From Arcticimaribacter sp965277835 (GTDB lineage: Bacteria; Bacteroidota; Bacteroidia; Flavobacteriales; Flavobacteriaceae): a stretch of 64,000 bases of DNA. A program made the translations under genes and the position numbers. The notes under the pieces are model-generated. The model was not told the origin of the DNA, did no database searches, and saw only the letters and a list, made by a program, of their open reading frames with translations. Location of the stretch: contig OZ255841.1 of assembly GCA_965277835.1 (NCBI GenBank), forward strand, positions 310,001-374,000, in the 5' to 3' direction. Within the stretch, counting starts at the first letter, position 1. Each line of letters starts with the position of its first letter. Shown one piece after another: positions 7,847-16,453 of this stretch.

Positions 7847-9091
7847 ATGGTTACTAAAGAGTATTATTCGCTAAATGAGGTTTCTGAAATTTTAGGAAAA
7901 AGTAAAGAAACATTGAGACGTTGGGATAGGGAGGGTAAATTTATGGCTGTTAGAGAACCTATAAGTCAGTACAGAATTTATAAAAAAGAACAGGTTAATA
8001 CTTTGTTAGACCAGTTATCAATTGACTATGAAGATACGGTTGATAATTCTATTATTCCAATTAAAAAATTTAAAGCATTGGAGTTATTTGCAGGAGCAGG
8101 AGGCTTAGCAATTGGCTTGGAAAAAGCTAAAATTAAATGCGTCGCTCTAAACGAAATAGACAAATGGGCATGTCAAACATTAAGGCAGAACAGACCAAAT
8201 TGGAATATTTTAGAAGGAGATATTAGGTCGTTTGATTTTATAAAATATAATAATAAAATAGACATTGTTACTGGTGGTTTTCCTTGTCAAGCATTTAGTT
8301 ATGCTGGCAAAAAATTAGGGCTTCAAGATACGAGAGGAACTCTTTTTTATGAGTTTGCGAGAGTAGTTAAAGAAGTTAACCCTCTTATTTGTGTTGGAGA
8401 AAATGTAAAAGGACTACTATCGCACGAAAAAGGGAAAACGATTAAAGGAATGATTTCAGTCTTAAACGAAATTGGTTATAATGTTGTTCCTATACAAGTT
8501 CTAAAAGCAATTAACTATAAAGTGCCTCAAAAAAGAGAGCGTCTAATTATAGTAGGTATTCGAAAGGATATTGATTTAAAATATGAATACCCGAAGGCTC
8601 ATAATAAAATTTATAATTTAATTGATGCTCTTAAAAAAAGTGAATTATATGATTCTGATGTTCCTAAGTCGAATGGTTCTAAATACCCCGAACATAAAAA
8701 AGCCATATTAGATTTAATACCTCAAAAAGGGTATTGGAGGAATTTACCTTTAGAGATTCAAAAAGAGTATATGGGCAAAAGTTTTTATTTAGGAGGAGGA
8801 AAGACGGGAATTGCTCGTAGAATTGGTTGGGATGAGCCAAGCTTAACTCTTACTTGTAGCCCTGCTCAAAAACAAACAGAAAGATGCCACCCAGAAGAGA
8901 CACGTCCGTTTACAGTTCGTGAATATGCAAGGATACAGACTTTCCCAGATGACTGGAAATTTATGGGTTCTATTTCTCAGCAATACAAACAAATTGGAAA
9001 TGCAGTTCCTTGCAATTTAGGTCAAGAAATAGGTTATTCACTTGTAAAATTTTTAAACGCTTATTATTTAAGTTTGTCAAAGCCTAAATAA
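7847..9091 (+). CDS. DNA (cytosine-5)-methyltransferase with N-terminal MerR-like HTH
   Basis: Type II modification enzyme transferring methyl from SAM to cytosine C5. Residues 1-55 form a MerR/excisionase-like helix-turn-helix (YYSLNEVSEILGKSKETLRRW..G..R.Y). The catalytic domain starts near residue 76 with the SAM motif LFAGAGGLAIGL, the PCQ nucleophile loop at 146-148 (Cys147), ENVKGLL (motif VI), QKRERL (VIII), and the C-terminal RIQTFPDDW and GNAVP (IX-X). The length is normal for an m5C methylase plus an HTH. The last 28 bp overlap the convergent nuclease gene. The HTH may autoregulate the unit (inference). Specificity is probably that of the nuclease partner, GGWCC-like. Confidence 0.92.
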   Translation: MVTKEYYSLNEVSEILGKSKETLRRWDREGKFMAVREPISQYRIYKKEQVNTLLDQLSIDYEDTVDNSIIPIKKFKALELFAGAGGLAIGLEKAKIKCVALNEIDKWACQTLRQNRPNWNILEGDIRSFDFIKYNNKIDIVTGGFPCQAFSYAGKKLGLQDTRGTLFYEFARVVKEVNPLICVGENVKGLLSHEKGKTIKGMISVLNEIGYNVVPIQVLKAINYKVPQKRERLIIVGIRKDIDLKYEYPKAHNKIYNLIDALKKSELYDSDVPKSNGSKYPEHKKAILDLIPQKGYWRNLPLEIQKEYMGKSFYLGGGKTGIARRIGWDEPSLTLTCSPAQKQTERCHPEETRPFTVREYARIQTFPDDWKFMGSISQQYKQIGNAVPCNLGQEIGYSLVKFLNAYYLSLSKPK

Positions 9092-9828
9092 TAACTGTAG
9101 TTTTCAAAAGTAATTTCATCTAAAACACTTCTTTTAGACTTCTTTGAACTTATTGAGATTTCTTCAAATGCTGAATTAGTTTGAGAACTTTTACTTTTCT
9201 GGTTAACTAAATAGTCTGAAATTGCTTGCGGTAAAACTTGATATAATTCAAAAAGAGCGTTGTCATTTCCTGTAAGTAATTTATAGAATTGATCACCTGA
9301 AATTTTAAAGACCCTACTATGGCTATATTCTTTTCCATTAATTTCTCCAAACCATTTTTCATTAAAACTATTTTTAGCTAAAATTTGCACCCAATAGCAT
9401 TTTGATTGTTTGTAAGTGTCTGCATACTTTGCTAATTTTTGAAATAAACTTTCAGCAGAACTGCTGTTCATAGTGTTATGTTTGTTTTTAATGTCAGCAA
9501 ACAAAGTGTTATCTGTTGCTTTAATGTCAAACCCACTTAAACTTCCAACTTCAAAACCATCAATGCCTCCTAATATCTCTTCGTGAAAAGTGCCTATTGA
9601 ATTATTAATAGACTTATCAATTTGTCTGTTAATTTCAGTCTTAATTAAAGTTTTTTCATCTAAACCATTGAACTTAGCATCAAAAGTAAGTTTAATAGTA
9701 TCAATTTTATTCTTGTAAAATTTTGCTTTACTCACATTAGCCTTAGCTTTTAAATATGAGTTGTACAGGTTGTCAATGCAAAATAATAGATGTTTATCTG
9801 ATATGAACCTTAAATATTTATTAGCCAT
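9064..9828 (-). CDS. Type II restriction endonuclease, Eco47II-like family
   Basis: 254-aa nuclease partner of the convergent m5C methylase. The core reads FHEEILGGIDGFE, then SGFDIKATDNTLFADIKNKHNTMN. The D...(D/E)xK pattern there is a PD-(D/E)XK-type catalytic site, and the KNKHNTMN signature is characteristic of the Eco47II family, which cuts GGWCC/GGNCC-type sites. It has no methylase or helicase domains. Family assignment is from remembered motif similarity; exact specificity is not provable here. The gene overlaps the methylase tail by 28 bp and has its own -7 element at 9912-9919. Confidence 0.8.
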   Translation of the reverse strand: MANKYLRFISDKHLLFCIDNLYNSYLKAKANVSKAKFYKNKIDTIKLTFDAKFNGLDEKTLIKTEINRQIDKSINNSIGTFHEEILGGIDGFEVGSLSGFDIKATDNTLFADIKNKHNTMNSSSAESLFQKLAKYADTYKQSKCYWVQILAKNSFNEKWFGEINGKEYSHSRVFKISGDQFYKLLTGNDNALFELYQVLPQAISDYLVNQKSKSSQTNSAFEEISISSKKSKRSVLDEITFENYSYYLGFDKLK

Positions 9829-9911
9829 TTTATTTTTCTTAACCTAATAATGAGTTTTAGAGAATATTAATACTGTTTTTCAAAGTTCCAGCCTTAGTGT
9901 ATTCCAGTAAT

Positions 9912-9919
9912 CAAATATA
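9912..9919 (-). promoter_or_regulatory. -7 element for the restriction endonuclease gene
   Basis: The minus strand reads TATATTTG, matching TAnnTTTG, 84 nt upstream of the nuclease ATG. This leaves a longer leader than usual here. Confidence 0.45.
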
Positions 9920-9957
9920 CACAATAATATAAAATATAATTCTTCAATGTATTTGAC

Positions 9958-9965
9958 TATGTTTG
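9958..9965 (+). promoter_or_regulatory. -7 element for the rRNA methylase gene
   Basis: TATGTTTG matches TAnnTTTG, 47 nt before the ATG at 10013 and immediately upstream of the right flank repeat. Confidence 0.5.
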
Positions 9966-9969
9966 CTTA

Positions 9970-10003
9970 TAATATGCTTCTCTTTTATGAAACTTAAAGG
10001 ATA
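9970..10003 (+). repeat. Right flank repeat of the R-M island
   Basis: AATATGCTTCT plus a similar ATGAA..TTAAA block, paired with 7747-7780. The two copies bracket the methylase-nuclease pair. Confidence 0.55.
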
Positions 10004-10012
10004 TTTTTTACA

Positions 10013-10813
10013 ATGAAACATATATCTAGCATTCAAAACCCGCAAATTAAAAACCTAAAAAAACTACAAGAGAAAGCTAAAAAAAGAGCAGAGGACAATC
10101 AATTTGTTATTGAAGGCGCAAAGGAGTTACGTTATGCATTAGAAGCTAACTATACGATAGACCAAGTGTTTGTTTTAGAGCATGACTTCTCCTCTGAAGT
10201 TTCCGATTTATTAAGTCAAATTAAAACTCAAACGTCTTATTTATATGAAGTAGCCGCTCCTTTATTTAGGTCTTTATGCTACCGTTCGGGCACAACTAAA
10301 ATAATCGGAGTTGCACAAAAGAAAACGCACACTTTAGAGCAACTTCAGTTAAAAGAAAACCCATTAATTCTCATTGCAGAAACTCCCGAAAAACCAGGGA
10401 ATATAGGAGCTTTAATCCGCACTGTCGATGCAGCAAATGCCGATGCTTTAATTATAGTTGACCCTAAAACAGATTTATATAACCCTAATGTTATTCGGTC
10501 TAGTGTGGGTTGTTTATTTTCTGTGCCTATTGCTATATGCAATAATGACGACCTGTTTTTATTTTTAAAAAATAAAAGTATAGACCTATATAGTGCAATA
10601 ATCTCTTCGAGAGCCACCAACTATTCAAAAGAAAATTACTCCTCTGCAACTGCAATAGCAATTGGATCTGAAGATAAGGGCTTATCCGAAAACTGGTGTA
10701 ATCAAAGTAAAAACCATATAATAATTCCTATGCAAGGGGTTAATGATTCACTAAATATGTCTGTAGCAGCTGGGATTATACTTTTTGAAGCAATACGTCA
10801 AAGAAATCCATAA
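10013..10813 (+). CDS. TrmH/SpoU-family RNA 2'-O-methyltransferase
   Basis: 266-aa SAM-dependent ribose methylase, probably acting on 23S rRNA (RlmB-like). The N-terminal substrate-binding domain (~1-100) starts HISSIQNPQIKNLKKLQ and contains FVIEGAKELRYAL. The SPOUT knot domain follows, with EKPGNIGALIRT (motif 1), IAIGSEDKGLSENW (motif 2) and SLNMSVAAGIILFEA (motif 3). All three SpoU motifs are intact. It is a conserved chromosomal gene directly right of the R-M insertion; spoT follows 41 bp later. Confidence 0.9.
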   Translation: MKHISSIQNPQIKNLKKLQEKAKKRAEDNQFVIEGAKELRYALEANYTIDQVFVLEHDFSSEVSDLLSQIKTQTSYLYEVAAPLFRSLCYRSGTTKIIGVAQKKTHTLEQLQLKENPLILIAETPEKPGNIGALIRTVDAANADALIIVDPKTDLYNPNVIRSSVGCLFSVPIAICNNDDLFLFLKNKSIDLYSAIISSRATNYSKENYSSATAIAIGSEDKGLSENWCNQSKNHIIIPMQGVNDSLNMSVAAGIILFEAIRQRNP

Positions 10814-10854
10814 TTTTTTTTTGAAAGATTAAATAGATTCCTTATTTTTCTCTT

Positions 10855-13065
10855 ATGCAGGTTATTGACGAACAGTTAGAAAATAAAGAAATTGCAAAGC
10901 AATATAAAGAGCTGCTACGAATTAGTTATCGCCAACTCAGTGATGAGGATAAAAAACTAATTCGTTTAGCGTTCGATACTGCTGTTGATGCACACAAAGA
11001 GCAACGCAGAAAATCTGGGGAGGCTTATGTGTTTCATCCTATTAACGTTGCAAAAATTGTGGCATCAGAAATAGGACTAGACGCTGTTTCTATTTCGGCT
11101 GCTCTACTTCATGACACTGTAGAAGATACAAGTTATACGCTAAACGATATTGAACAAATCTTTGGTAATACTATAGCAAAAATTGTTCACGGTCTTACTA
11201 AAATCTCGCGCCTTAAAAAAGATGCTAATATTTCTATGCAGGCTGAGAATTTTAGGAAAATGCTATTAACTCTTAATGATGATATTCGGGTAATTATAAT
11301 AAAAATTGCAGATAGATTACATAATATGCAAACTATGGAAGCTATGCCTGAACATAAACAGGTTAAAATTGCTTCGGAGACCTTATATATATATGCGCCT
11401 ATTGCCCACCGAATTGGAATGTTCAACATTAAAACTGAACTCGAAGATCTAAGTTTAAAATATACTGAACCACTCCGTTTCGAGGCTATTAAAAATAAAA
11501 TTGCAGATAGTAGAGATGAACAAAAGAAATATATTAAGGACTTCTCTAAACTTATTGAGAAAACCCTAGAGCAAGAGCGTCTCAAATATTTTATACAAGG
11601 GCGTAGTAAATCTATCTATTCTATTCATCAGAAAATGCAAAAACAAAACATTCCGTACGAGAGTGTATTTGATAAATTTGCTATTAGAATTGTCTATAAA
11701 TCATCTCCTAAGAAAGAAAAATTCTTTGCTTGGAAAATATATTCTATTGTTACAGACCATTTTACGCCAAACCCAACACGATTAAGAGATTGGATATCTT
11801 CTCCCAAATCAAATGGGTATGAGTCACTTCATATTACTGTAATGGGACCCAATAGGAAATGGGTAGAAGTTCAAATCCGTTCGGAGCGTATGCATGAAAT
11901 TGCCGAGAAAGGGTACGCTGCCCACCATCGTTATAAGCAAGGAGGAGACCAAAAAGAAAGCGGCATAGAATCTTGGTTAAATCACATTCAAGAAGTACTA
12001 GAAAACAAAGAAACTAATGCTGTAGATTTTGTCGAAGATTTTAAGCTTAATTTATATTCCGATGAGATTTTTGTATTTACACCGCAAGGAGAATTAAAAT
12101 CGTTACCTACCAGATCTTCTGTACTCGATTTTGCATATAGTATTCATAGTGAAGTAGGGGCTAAAGCAAGAGGAGCAAGAGTAAACGGAAAATTAGTGCC
12201 TCTTAGTAAAAGACTTAATAGTGGAGAGAATGTTGAAATTATAACATCAGAAAACTCAAAGCCTACAGCCAACTGGTTAAATCATGTAATTACTTCAAGA
12301 GCGCGTAGTCAAATTAAAGTCTCACTGAATGAAGAGAAGAAACGTATAGCCGAAGATGGTAAAGAACTTTTAAGGCGGAAATTAAAACAATTACGTATTA
12401 CTCTTAATGAAAAAACGATTCAACGACTAAAGATATATTTTAAAGTAAATACCAGTTTAGATTTGTTTTACCGCGTTGGTATTGGCACTTTTGATAATAA
12501 ACGACTTAAAGAGTTTGCAGCAAATTATAATAACAAATTCTTCGGTTTTATAAAAAGACGTATTAAGCCTAATCCGCCGAAAGAAGTTAACAATAACGAT
12601 GATTTTATTGCAAACTATGACAAATTAATTTTTGGAAAAGATAAAGAAGAATTGCCCTATTCTTTATCGAAATGTTGTGCTCCAATTGCAGGGGACAAAG
12701 TTTTTGGCTTTGTAACTACAAAAGAAGGTCTTAAGGTTCATCGGCACGATTGTCCAAATGCTATTTCAATGCAATCGAATTATGCATATAGAATTATGCC
12801 TGCTTGGTGGGTAGATTCATCTGAACAAGAATTTAGCGCAGTACTTAAGCTACATGGGATTGACCAACTAGGATTAGTCAATCAAATAACACGTGTAATC
12901 TCAAATAATATGCATGTAGATATTTTTAAACTTAGTTTTGAAAAAGAAGAAGAAGACCTCTTCAATGGAAGCATAAGTGTTCGCGTAAAAAACATCTCTA
13001 CACTAAATAAACTAAGCAACAATTTGTTAAAAATTAATGGGATTGAAAAAGTTACTCGAGAATAG
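10855..13065 (+). CDS. spoT: Bifunctional (p)ppGpp synthetase/hydrolase (RelA/SpoT homolog)
   Basis: Stringent-response enzyme making and degrading (p)ppGpp, 736 aa. The HD hydrolase domain holds FHPINVA and HDTVEDT (His86-Asp87), so hydrolase activity is expected. The synthetase domain (~240-355) contains FAIRIVY and WISSPKSNGYESLH. A TGS domain lies near 395-455 (DEIFVFTPQGELKSLP), a zinc-finger/RIS-like region at SLSKCCAPIAGD...HRHDCPNA, and an ACT domain at the C-terminus. It is full length, and the single long Rsh enzyme is typical of Bacteroidota. fur-family and purA genes follow at short spacing, suggesting co-transcription. Confidence 0.95.
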   Translation: MQVIDEQLENKEIAKQYKELLRISYRQLSDEDKKLIRLAFDTAVDAHKEQRRKSGEAYVFHPINVAKIVASEIGLDAVSISAALLHDTVEDTSYTLNDIEQIFGNTIAKIVHGLTKISRLKKDANISMQAENFRKMLLTLNDDIRVIIIKIADRLHNMQTMEAMPEHKQVKIASETLYIYAPIAHRIGMFNIKTELEDLSLKYTEPLRFEAIKNKIADSRDEQKKYIKDFSKLIEKTLEQERLKYFIQGRSKSIYSIHQKMQKQNIPYESVFDKFAIRIVYKSSPKKEKFFAWKIYSIVTDHFTPNPTRLRDWISSPKSNGYESLHITVMGPNRKWVEVQIRSERMHEIAEKGYAAHHRYKQGGDQKESGIESWLNHIQEVLENKETNAVDFVEDFKLNLYSDEIFVFTPQGELKSLPTRSSVLDFAYSIHSEVGAKARGARVNGKLVPLSKRLNSGENVEIITSENSKPTANWLNHVITSRARSQIKVSLNEEKKRIAEDGKELLRRKLKQLRITLNEKTIQRLKIYFKVNTSLDLFYRVGIGTFDNKRLKEFAANYNNKFFGFIKRRIKPNPPKEVNNNDDFIANYDKLIFGKDKEELPYSLSKCCAPIAGDKVFGFVTTKEGLKVHRHDCPNAISMQSNYAYRIMPAWWVDSSEQEFSAVLKLHGIDQLGLVNQITRVISNNMHVDIFKLSFEKEEEDLFNGSISVRVKNISTLNKLSNNLLKINGIEKVTRE

Positions 13066-13104
13066 CCCAAGAAACAATATCTTTACATATTAATTTTAAA
13101 TTAT

Positions 13105-13548
13105 ATGATAGAAGTTCAAGATCCTCAAGAAGTTGTTAAAAATGTTTTTACCAATTTTTTAGACCAGAATAAACACCGGAAAACTCCGGAACGTTTTGCT
13201 ATACTTCATGAAATATATGACTATAAAAATCACTTTGATATAGAGTCTCTTTATATTATGATGAAAAACAAAAACTATCGAGTAAGCCGAGCTACACTAT
13301 ATAATACTATTGAATTATTATTAGAATCTGGGCTTGTACGAAAACATCAATTTGGCAATAATCAGGCACAATACGAAAAATCTTTCTTTGACAAACAACA
13401 CGATCATATTATCTTAACAGACACTGGAGAAGTAAAAGAATTTTGTGACCCAAGAATACAAGGTATCAAAGAAACTATTGAAGAAATTTTTGATGTGAAT
13501 ATTTCTCATCATTCTTTATACTTTTACGGCACCAAAAAAAATTCTTAA
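13105..13548 (+). CDS. Fur-family transcriptional regulator
   Basis: 147-aa metal-responsive repressor. The N-terminal winged helix has RKTPERFAILHEIY and a recognition helix near VSRATLYNTIELLLESGLV. The dimerisation half has HDHIIL and EVKEFCDP metal-ligand blocks. It lacks the paired CxxC structural zinc motifs of many Fur/PerR proteins, so which metal or peroxide it senses cannot be decided. It lies between spoT and purA with gaps of 39 and 19 bp. Confidence 0.9.
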   Translation: MIEVQDPQEVVKNVFTNFLDQNKHRKTPERFAILHEIYDYKNHFDIESLYIMMKNKNYRVSRATLYNTIELLLESGLVRKHQFGNNQAQYEKSFFDKQHDHIILTDTGEVKEFCDPRIQGIKETIEEIFDVNISHHSLYFYGTKKNS

Positions 13549-13567
13549 AAAGTAAGATAATTACATA

Positions 13568-14839
13568 ATGGCTATAGATTTATTATTAGGTCTCCAATGG
13601 GGAGACGAAGGAAAAGGGAAAGTTGTTGATATATTAACAAAGAACTACGATATTATTGCTCGGTTTCAAGGAGGTCCAAATGCAGGACATACACTAAAGT
13701 TTGATGATACGTCACATGTTCTTCATACAATTCCATCGGGTATATTTCACTCTGAGAAAATTAACTTAATAGGCAACGGTGTTGTTATTGACCCTGTTAT
13801 TTTTCAGGTAGAGATTGAAAAATTGGCGCCTTTCAAAATTGATTTTAAAAATCGACTTTATATATCTAAAAAAGCGCACTTAATTTTACCTACACACCGC
13901 TTATTAGACGCTGCCTCAGAGGCATCGAAAGGGAAAACAAAAATTGGTTCTACTCTAAAAGGAATTGGACCAACTTATATGGATAAAACTGGAAGAAATG
14001 GAATTCGTGTAGGAGATATTTTATTACCAGATTGGATAGAACGCTATGAGGCTTTAAAAGAAAAGCATTTAAAAATGCTAGGCTTTTATTCTGAAAAAAT
14101 TGATTTTGACCTTTCTTCTCTTGAGACTGCTTTTTTTAGTGCCATCGAAAAACTTAAAGAACTTCCTTTTGTTGATAGCGAAAACTTTTTACATAATGCA
14201 CTTAAAAATAATAAGAGAATTTTAGCAGAAGGTGCTCAAGGTTCTTTGCTTGATATAGATTTTGGGACTTACCCTTTTGTTACTTCTTCGACCACCACGG
14301 CTGCAGGAGCTTGTACTGGTTTAGGTATTGCACCTAATAACGTAAACGATGTGTTTGGTATTTTCAAAGCATATACTACTCGTGTTGGTAGTGGTCCTTT
14401 TCCTACTGAACTTTTTGATGAAGTTGGAGAGACTATGGGGCGTGTTGGTAATGAGTTTGGAGCTACTACTGGACGTCCACGTAGATGTGGTTGGATAGAT
14501 TTAGTTGCTCTTAAATACGCTATTCGTATAAATGGTATTACACAACTAATGATGATGAAAGGAGATGTACTTTCTGGTTTTGACTCAATTAAAGTATGTA
14601 CTGGTTACCAAACGCCAGAAGGACTAATCGACTATCTACCATTTAATATTGATTCGAAATATGTTACGCCTAAATATATAGAGCTTCCAGGTTGGGAAAA
14701 AGATTTAACAACGATGACTGATAAAAGTCAGTTTCCAAAAGAATTTAATCAGTATATCGAATATCTCGAGGAAGAATTAGAAACACCTATTAAGATTGTT
14801 TCTGTTGGTCCAGATCGTAAACAAACGATTTTTCGCTAA
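13568..14839 (+). CDS. purA: Adenylosuccinate synthetase
   Basis: Converts IMP, aspartate and GTP to adenylosuccinate in AMP synthesis. 423 aa, normal length. The GTP loop WGDEGKGKVVD contains the catalytic Asp, GPNAGHT supplies the catalytic His, and GIGPTYMDKTGRNGIRVGD, EGAQGSLLDIDFGTYPFVTSS and TTGRPRRCGW are conserved substrate blocks. It is cytoplasmic, and 12 bp before the OstA-like gene. Confidence 0.97.
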   Translation: MAIDLLLGLQWGDEGKGKVVDILTKNYDIIARFQGGPNAGHTLKFDDTSHVLHTIPSGIFHSEKINLIGNGVVIDPVIFQVEIEKLAPFKIDFKNRLYISKKAHLILPTHRLLDAASEASKGKTKIGSTLKGIGPTYMDKTGRNGIRVGDILLPDWIERYEALKEKHLKMLGFYSEKIDFDLSSLETAFFSAIEKLKELPFVDSENFLHNALKNNKRILAEGAQGSLLDIDFGTYPFVTSSTTTAAGACTGLGIAPNNVNDVFGIFKAYTTRVGSGPFPTELFDEVGETMGRVGNEFGATTGRPRRCGWIDLVALKYAIRINGITQLMMMKGDVLSGFDSIKVCTGYQTPEGLIDYLPFNIDSKYVTPKYIELPGWEKDLTTMTDKSQFPKEFNQYIEYLEEELETPIKIVSVGPDRKQTIFR

Positions 14840-14851
14840 AAAAATAACACC

Positions 14852-16435
14852 TTGAATCGTTTAAAAACTCTTGTTTTATTTACTTCTATCTTTTGCTCAA
14901 TAAATTACCTAACAGCACAAGAAGAGAAAACTATTGAAATAAGACAAGCGGGTTCTTTTGAAAAAGACGAAGCAAATTACCCAGGCGCAAATATTTTACT
15001 AAAAAAGGATACTCTACGTGTTCACCTTTATCATAAAGGGGCTTTAATTATCTCCGACAAGTCGTTCTTTTATTCAAAAGATAATTTTTTTATAGCATAC
15101 GGCGATATATCTTTTACTCAGGGAGATTCTCTAAATATGAAAAGCGATTATTTAGAATATGACGGTGCAAATGGTAGTGCCAAAGCATGGGGTAATGTGT
15201 TTTTGAAAAGACCCGATATGACTTTAGAAACAGATACCCTATATTTAGATAGAAATGAAAGTGTTGTATATTATAATACTCCAGGTACTATTATTGATAG
15301 TAGCAGTGTTTTAAAAAGTAACCAAGGGAAATATTTTATGAACGAAAAGAAGTATAGATTTATTTCTAATGTCCGTATAACAAACCCCGAGTATAACGTT
15401 ACATCTACTCAGTTAGACTATTTTACAGAAACTAACGAAGCCTTTTTCTATGGTCCTACCAAAATTATTGGAGAAGATTATGATATATATTGCGAGAGCG
15501 GATTTTATAATATGGATTTGCAACGCGGTAATTTTCAAGAAAACACGCTTATAAATTATAACGAAAGAATAATAGAAGGAGATAGCCTTTATTTTGAGAA
15601 TAACAGAGAATATGCTTCTGCTACCGACGATGTTACTATAACGGATACCATAAACAATACGATTATAAAAGGGAATTATGCCGAAATTTTTAAGGCAAAT
15701 GACTCTGCCATTATAACCCAAAAGGCATACGCCATAAATATTTTAGAAAACGATTCTTTATATATAAAAGCAGATACACTTTTAGGTACGGGCCCAACAG
15801 ATAATAGAGCTATTAGAGGTTATTATAATGTAAAGATTTTGAAATCAGATATAAGAGGAAAAGCAGACTCCTTGTTTATTAATGAACAGATTGGCAAAAT
15901 AGAATTACACAAACGCCCTTTATCTAAAAAACAAAACCAAGTACTGAGCAACGACGATAAGAATAAAATGAACCCTATTCTTTGGTTTGACAATGTTCAA
16001 ATGACAGGAGAAACAATCTACCTCCTTACTAAAAAGGGAGAAAAAGAATTAGATTCTCTACAAATTTTTGGGAACGCGTTTATTATTGAAAAAGATTCGA
16101 TAAGCGGTACTGGTTTTAATCAAATTACGGGTAGCGAGCTCTACGGGTATTTTGAAAATGGTGGGTTAAAAAACCTAGACATAATTAAAAACACTGAGGT
16201 TATTTATTATTTGTATTCTGATGAACAAGAGCTTCTTGGTATTAACAAAACTATTTGTAGCGCACTAGATATTATGTTTGACAACAACGAGATTAGTAAT
16301 ATTTCATTTCGTATAAGTCCAAATGGAGATGTTTTCCCAGAAAAGAAACTAGAGCCTAATTTAAGAAAATTGAAAGGCTTTCTTTGGCGCGAAGACGAAC
16401 GTCCAAAGAAATTTGAAGACCTATTTCTAAAGTAG
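14852..16435 (+). CDS. OstA-like (LptA/LptD N-domain type) envelope protein
   Basis: Exported 527-aa protein starting with TTG (MNRLKTLVLF...). The signal peptide ends near TAQEE. Repeated OstA beta-jellyroll units run through it, for example FFIAYGDISFTQGDSLNMKSDYLEYD and AKAWGNVFLKRPDMTLETDTLYLD. These folds shield lipid chains during LPS transport, so a role in LPS delivery to the outer membrane is likely, although the LptD barrel is absent. TTG is chosen because no ATG lies between the stop of purA and the signal peptide. Confidence 0.85.
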   Translation: MNRLKTLVLFTSIFCSINYLTAQEEKTIEIRQAGSFEKDEANYPGANILLKKDTLRVHLYHKGALIISDKSFFYSKDNFFIAYGDISFTQGDSLNMKSDYLEYDGANGSAKAWGNVFLKRPDMTLETDTLYLDRNESVVYYNTPGTIIDSSSVLKSNQGKYFMNEKKYRFISNVRITNPEYNVTSTQLDYFTETNEAFFYGPTKIIGEDYDIYCESGFYNMDLQRGNFQENTLINYNERIIEGDSLYFENNREYASATDDVTITDTINNTIIKGNYAEIFKANDSAIITQKAYAINILENDSLYIKADTLLGTGPTDNRAIRGYYNVKILKSDIRGKADSLFINEQIGKIELHKRPLSKKQNQVLSNDDKNKMNPILWFDNVQMTGETIYLLTKKGEKELDSLQIFGNAFIIEKDSISGTGFNQITGSELYGYFENGGLKNLDIIKNTEVIYYLYSDEQELLGINKTICSALDIMFDNNEISNISFRISPNGDVFPEKKLEPNLRKLKGFLWREDERPKKFEDLFLK

Positions 16436-16453
16436 CTATATCATTATAAAGAA

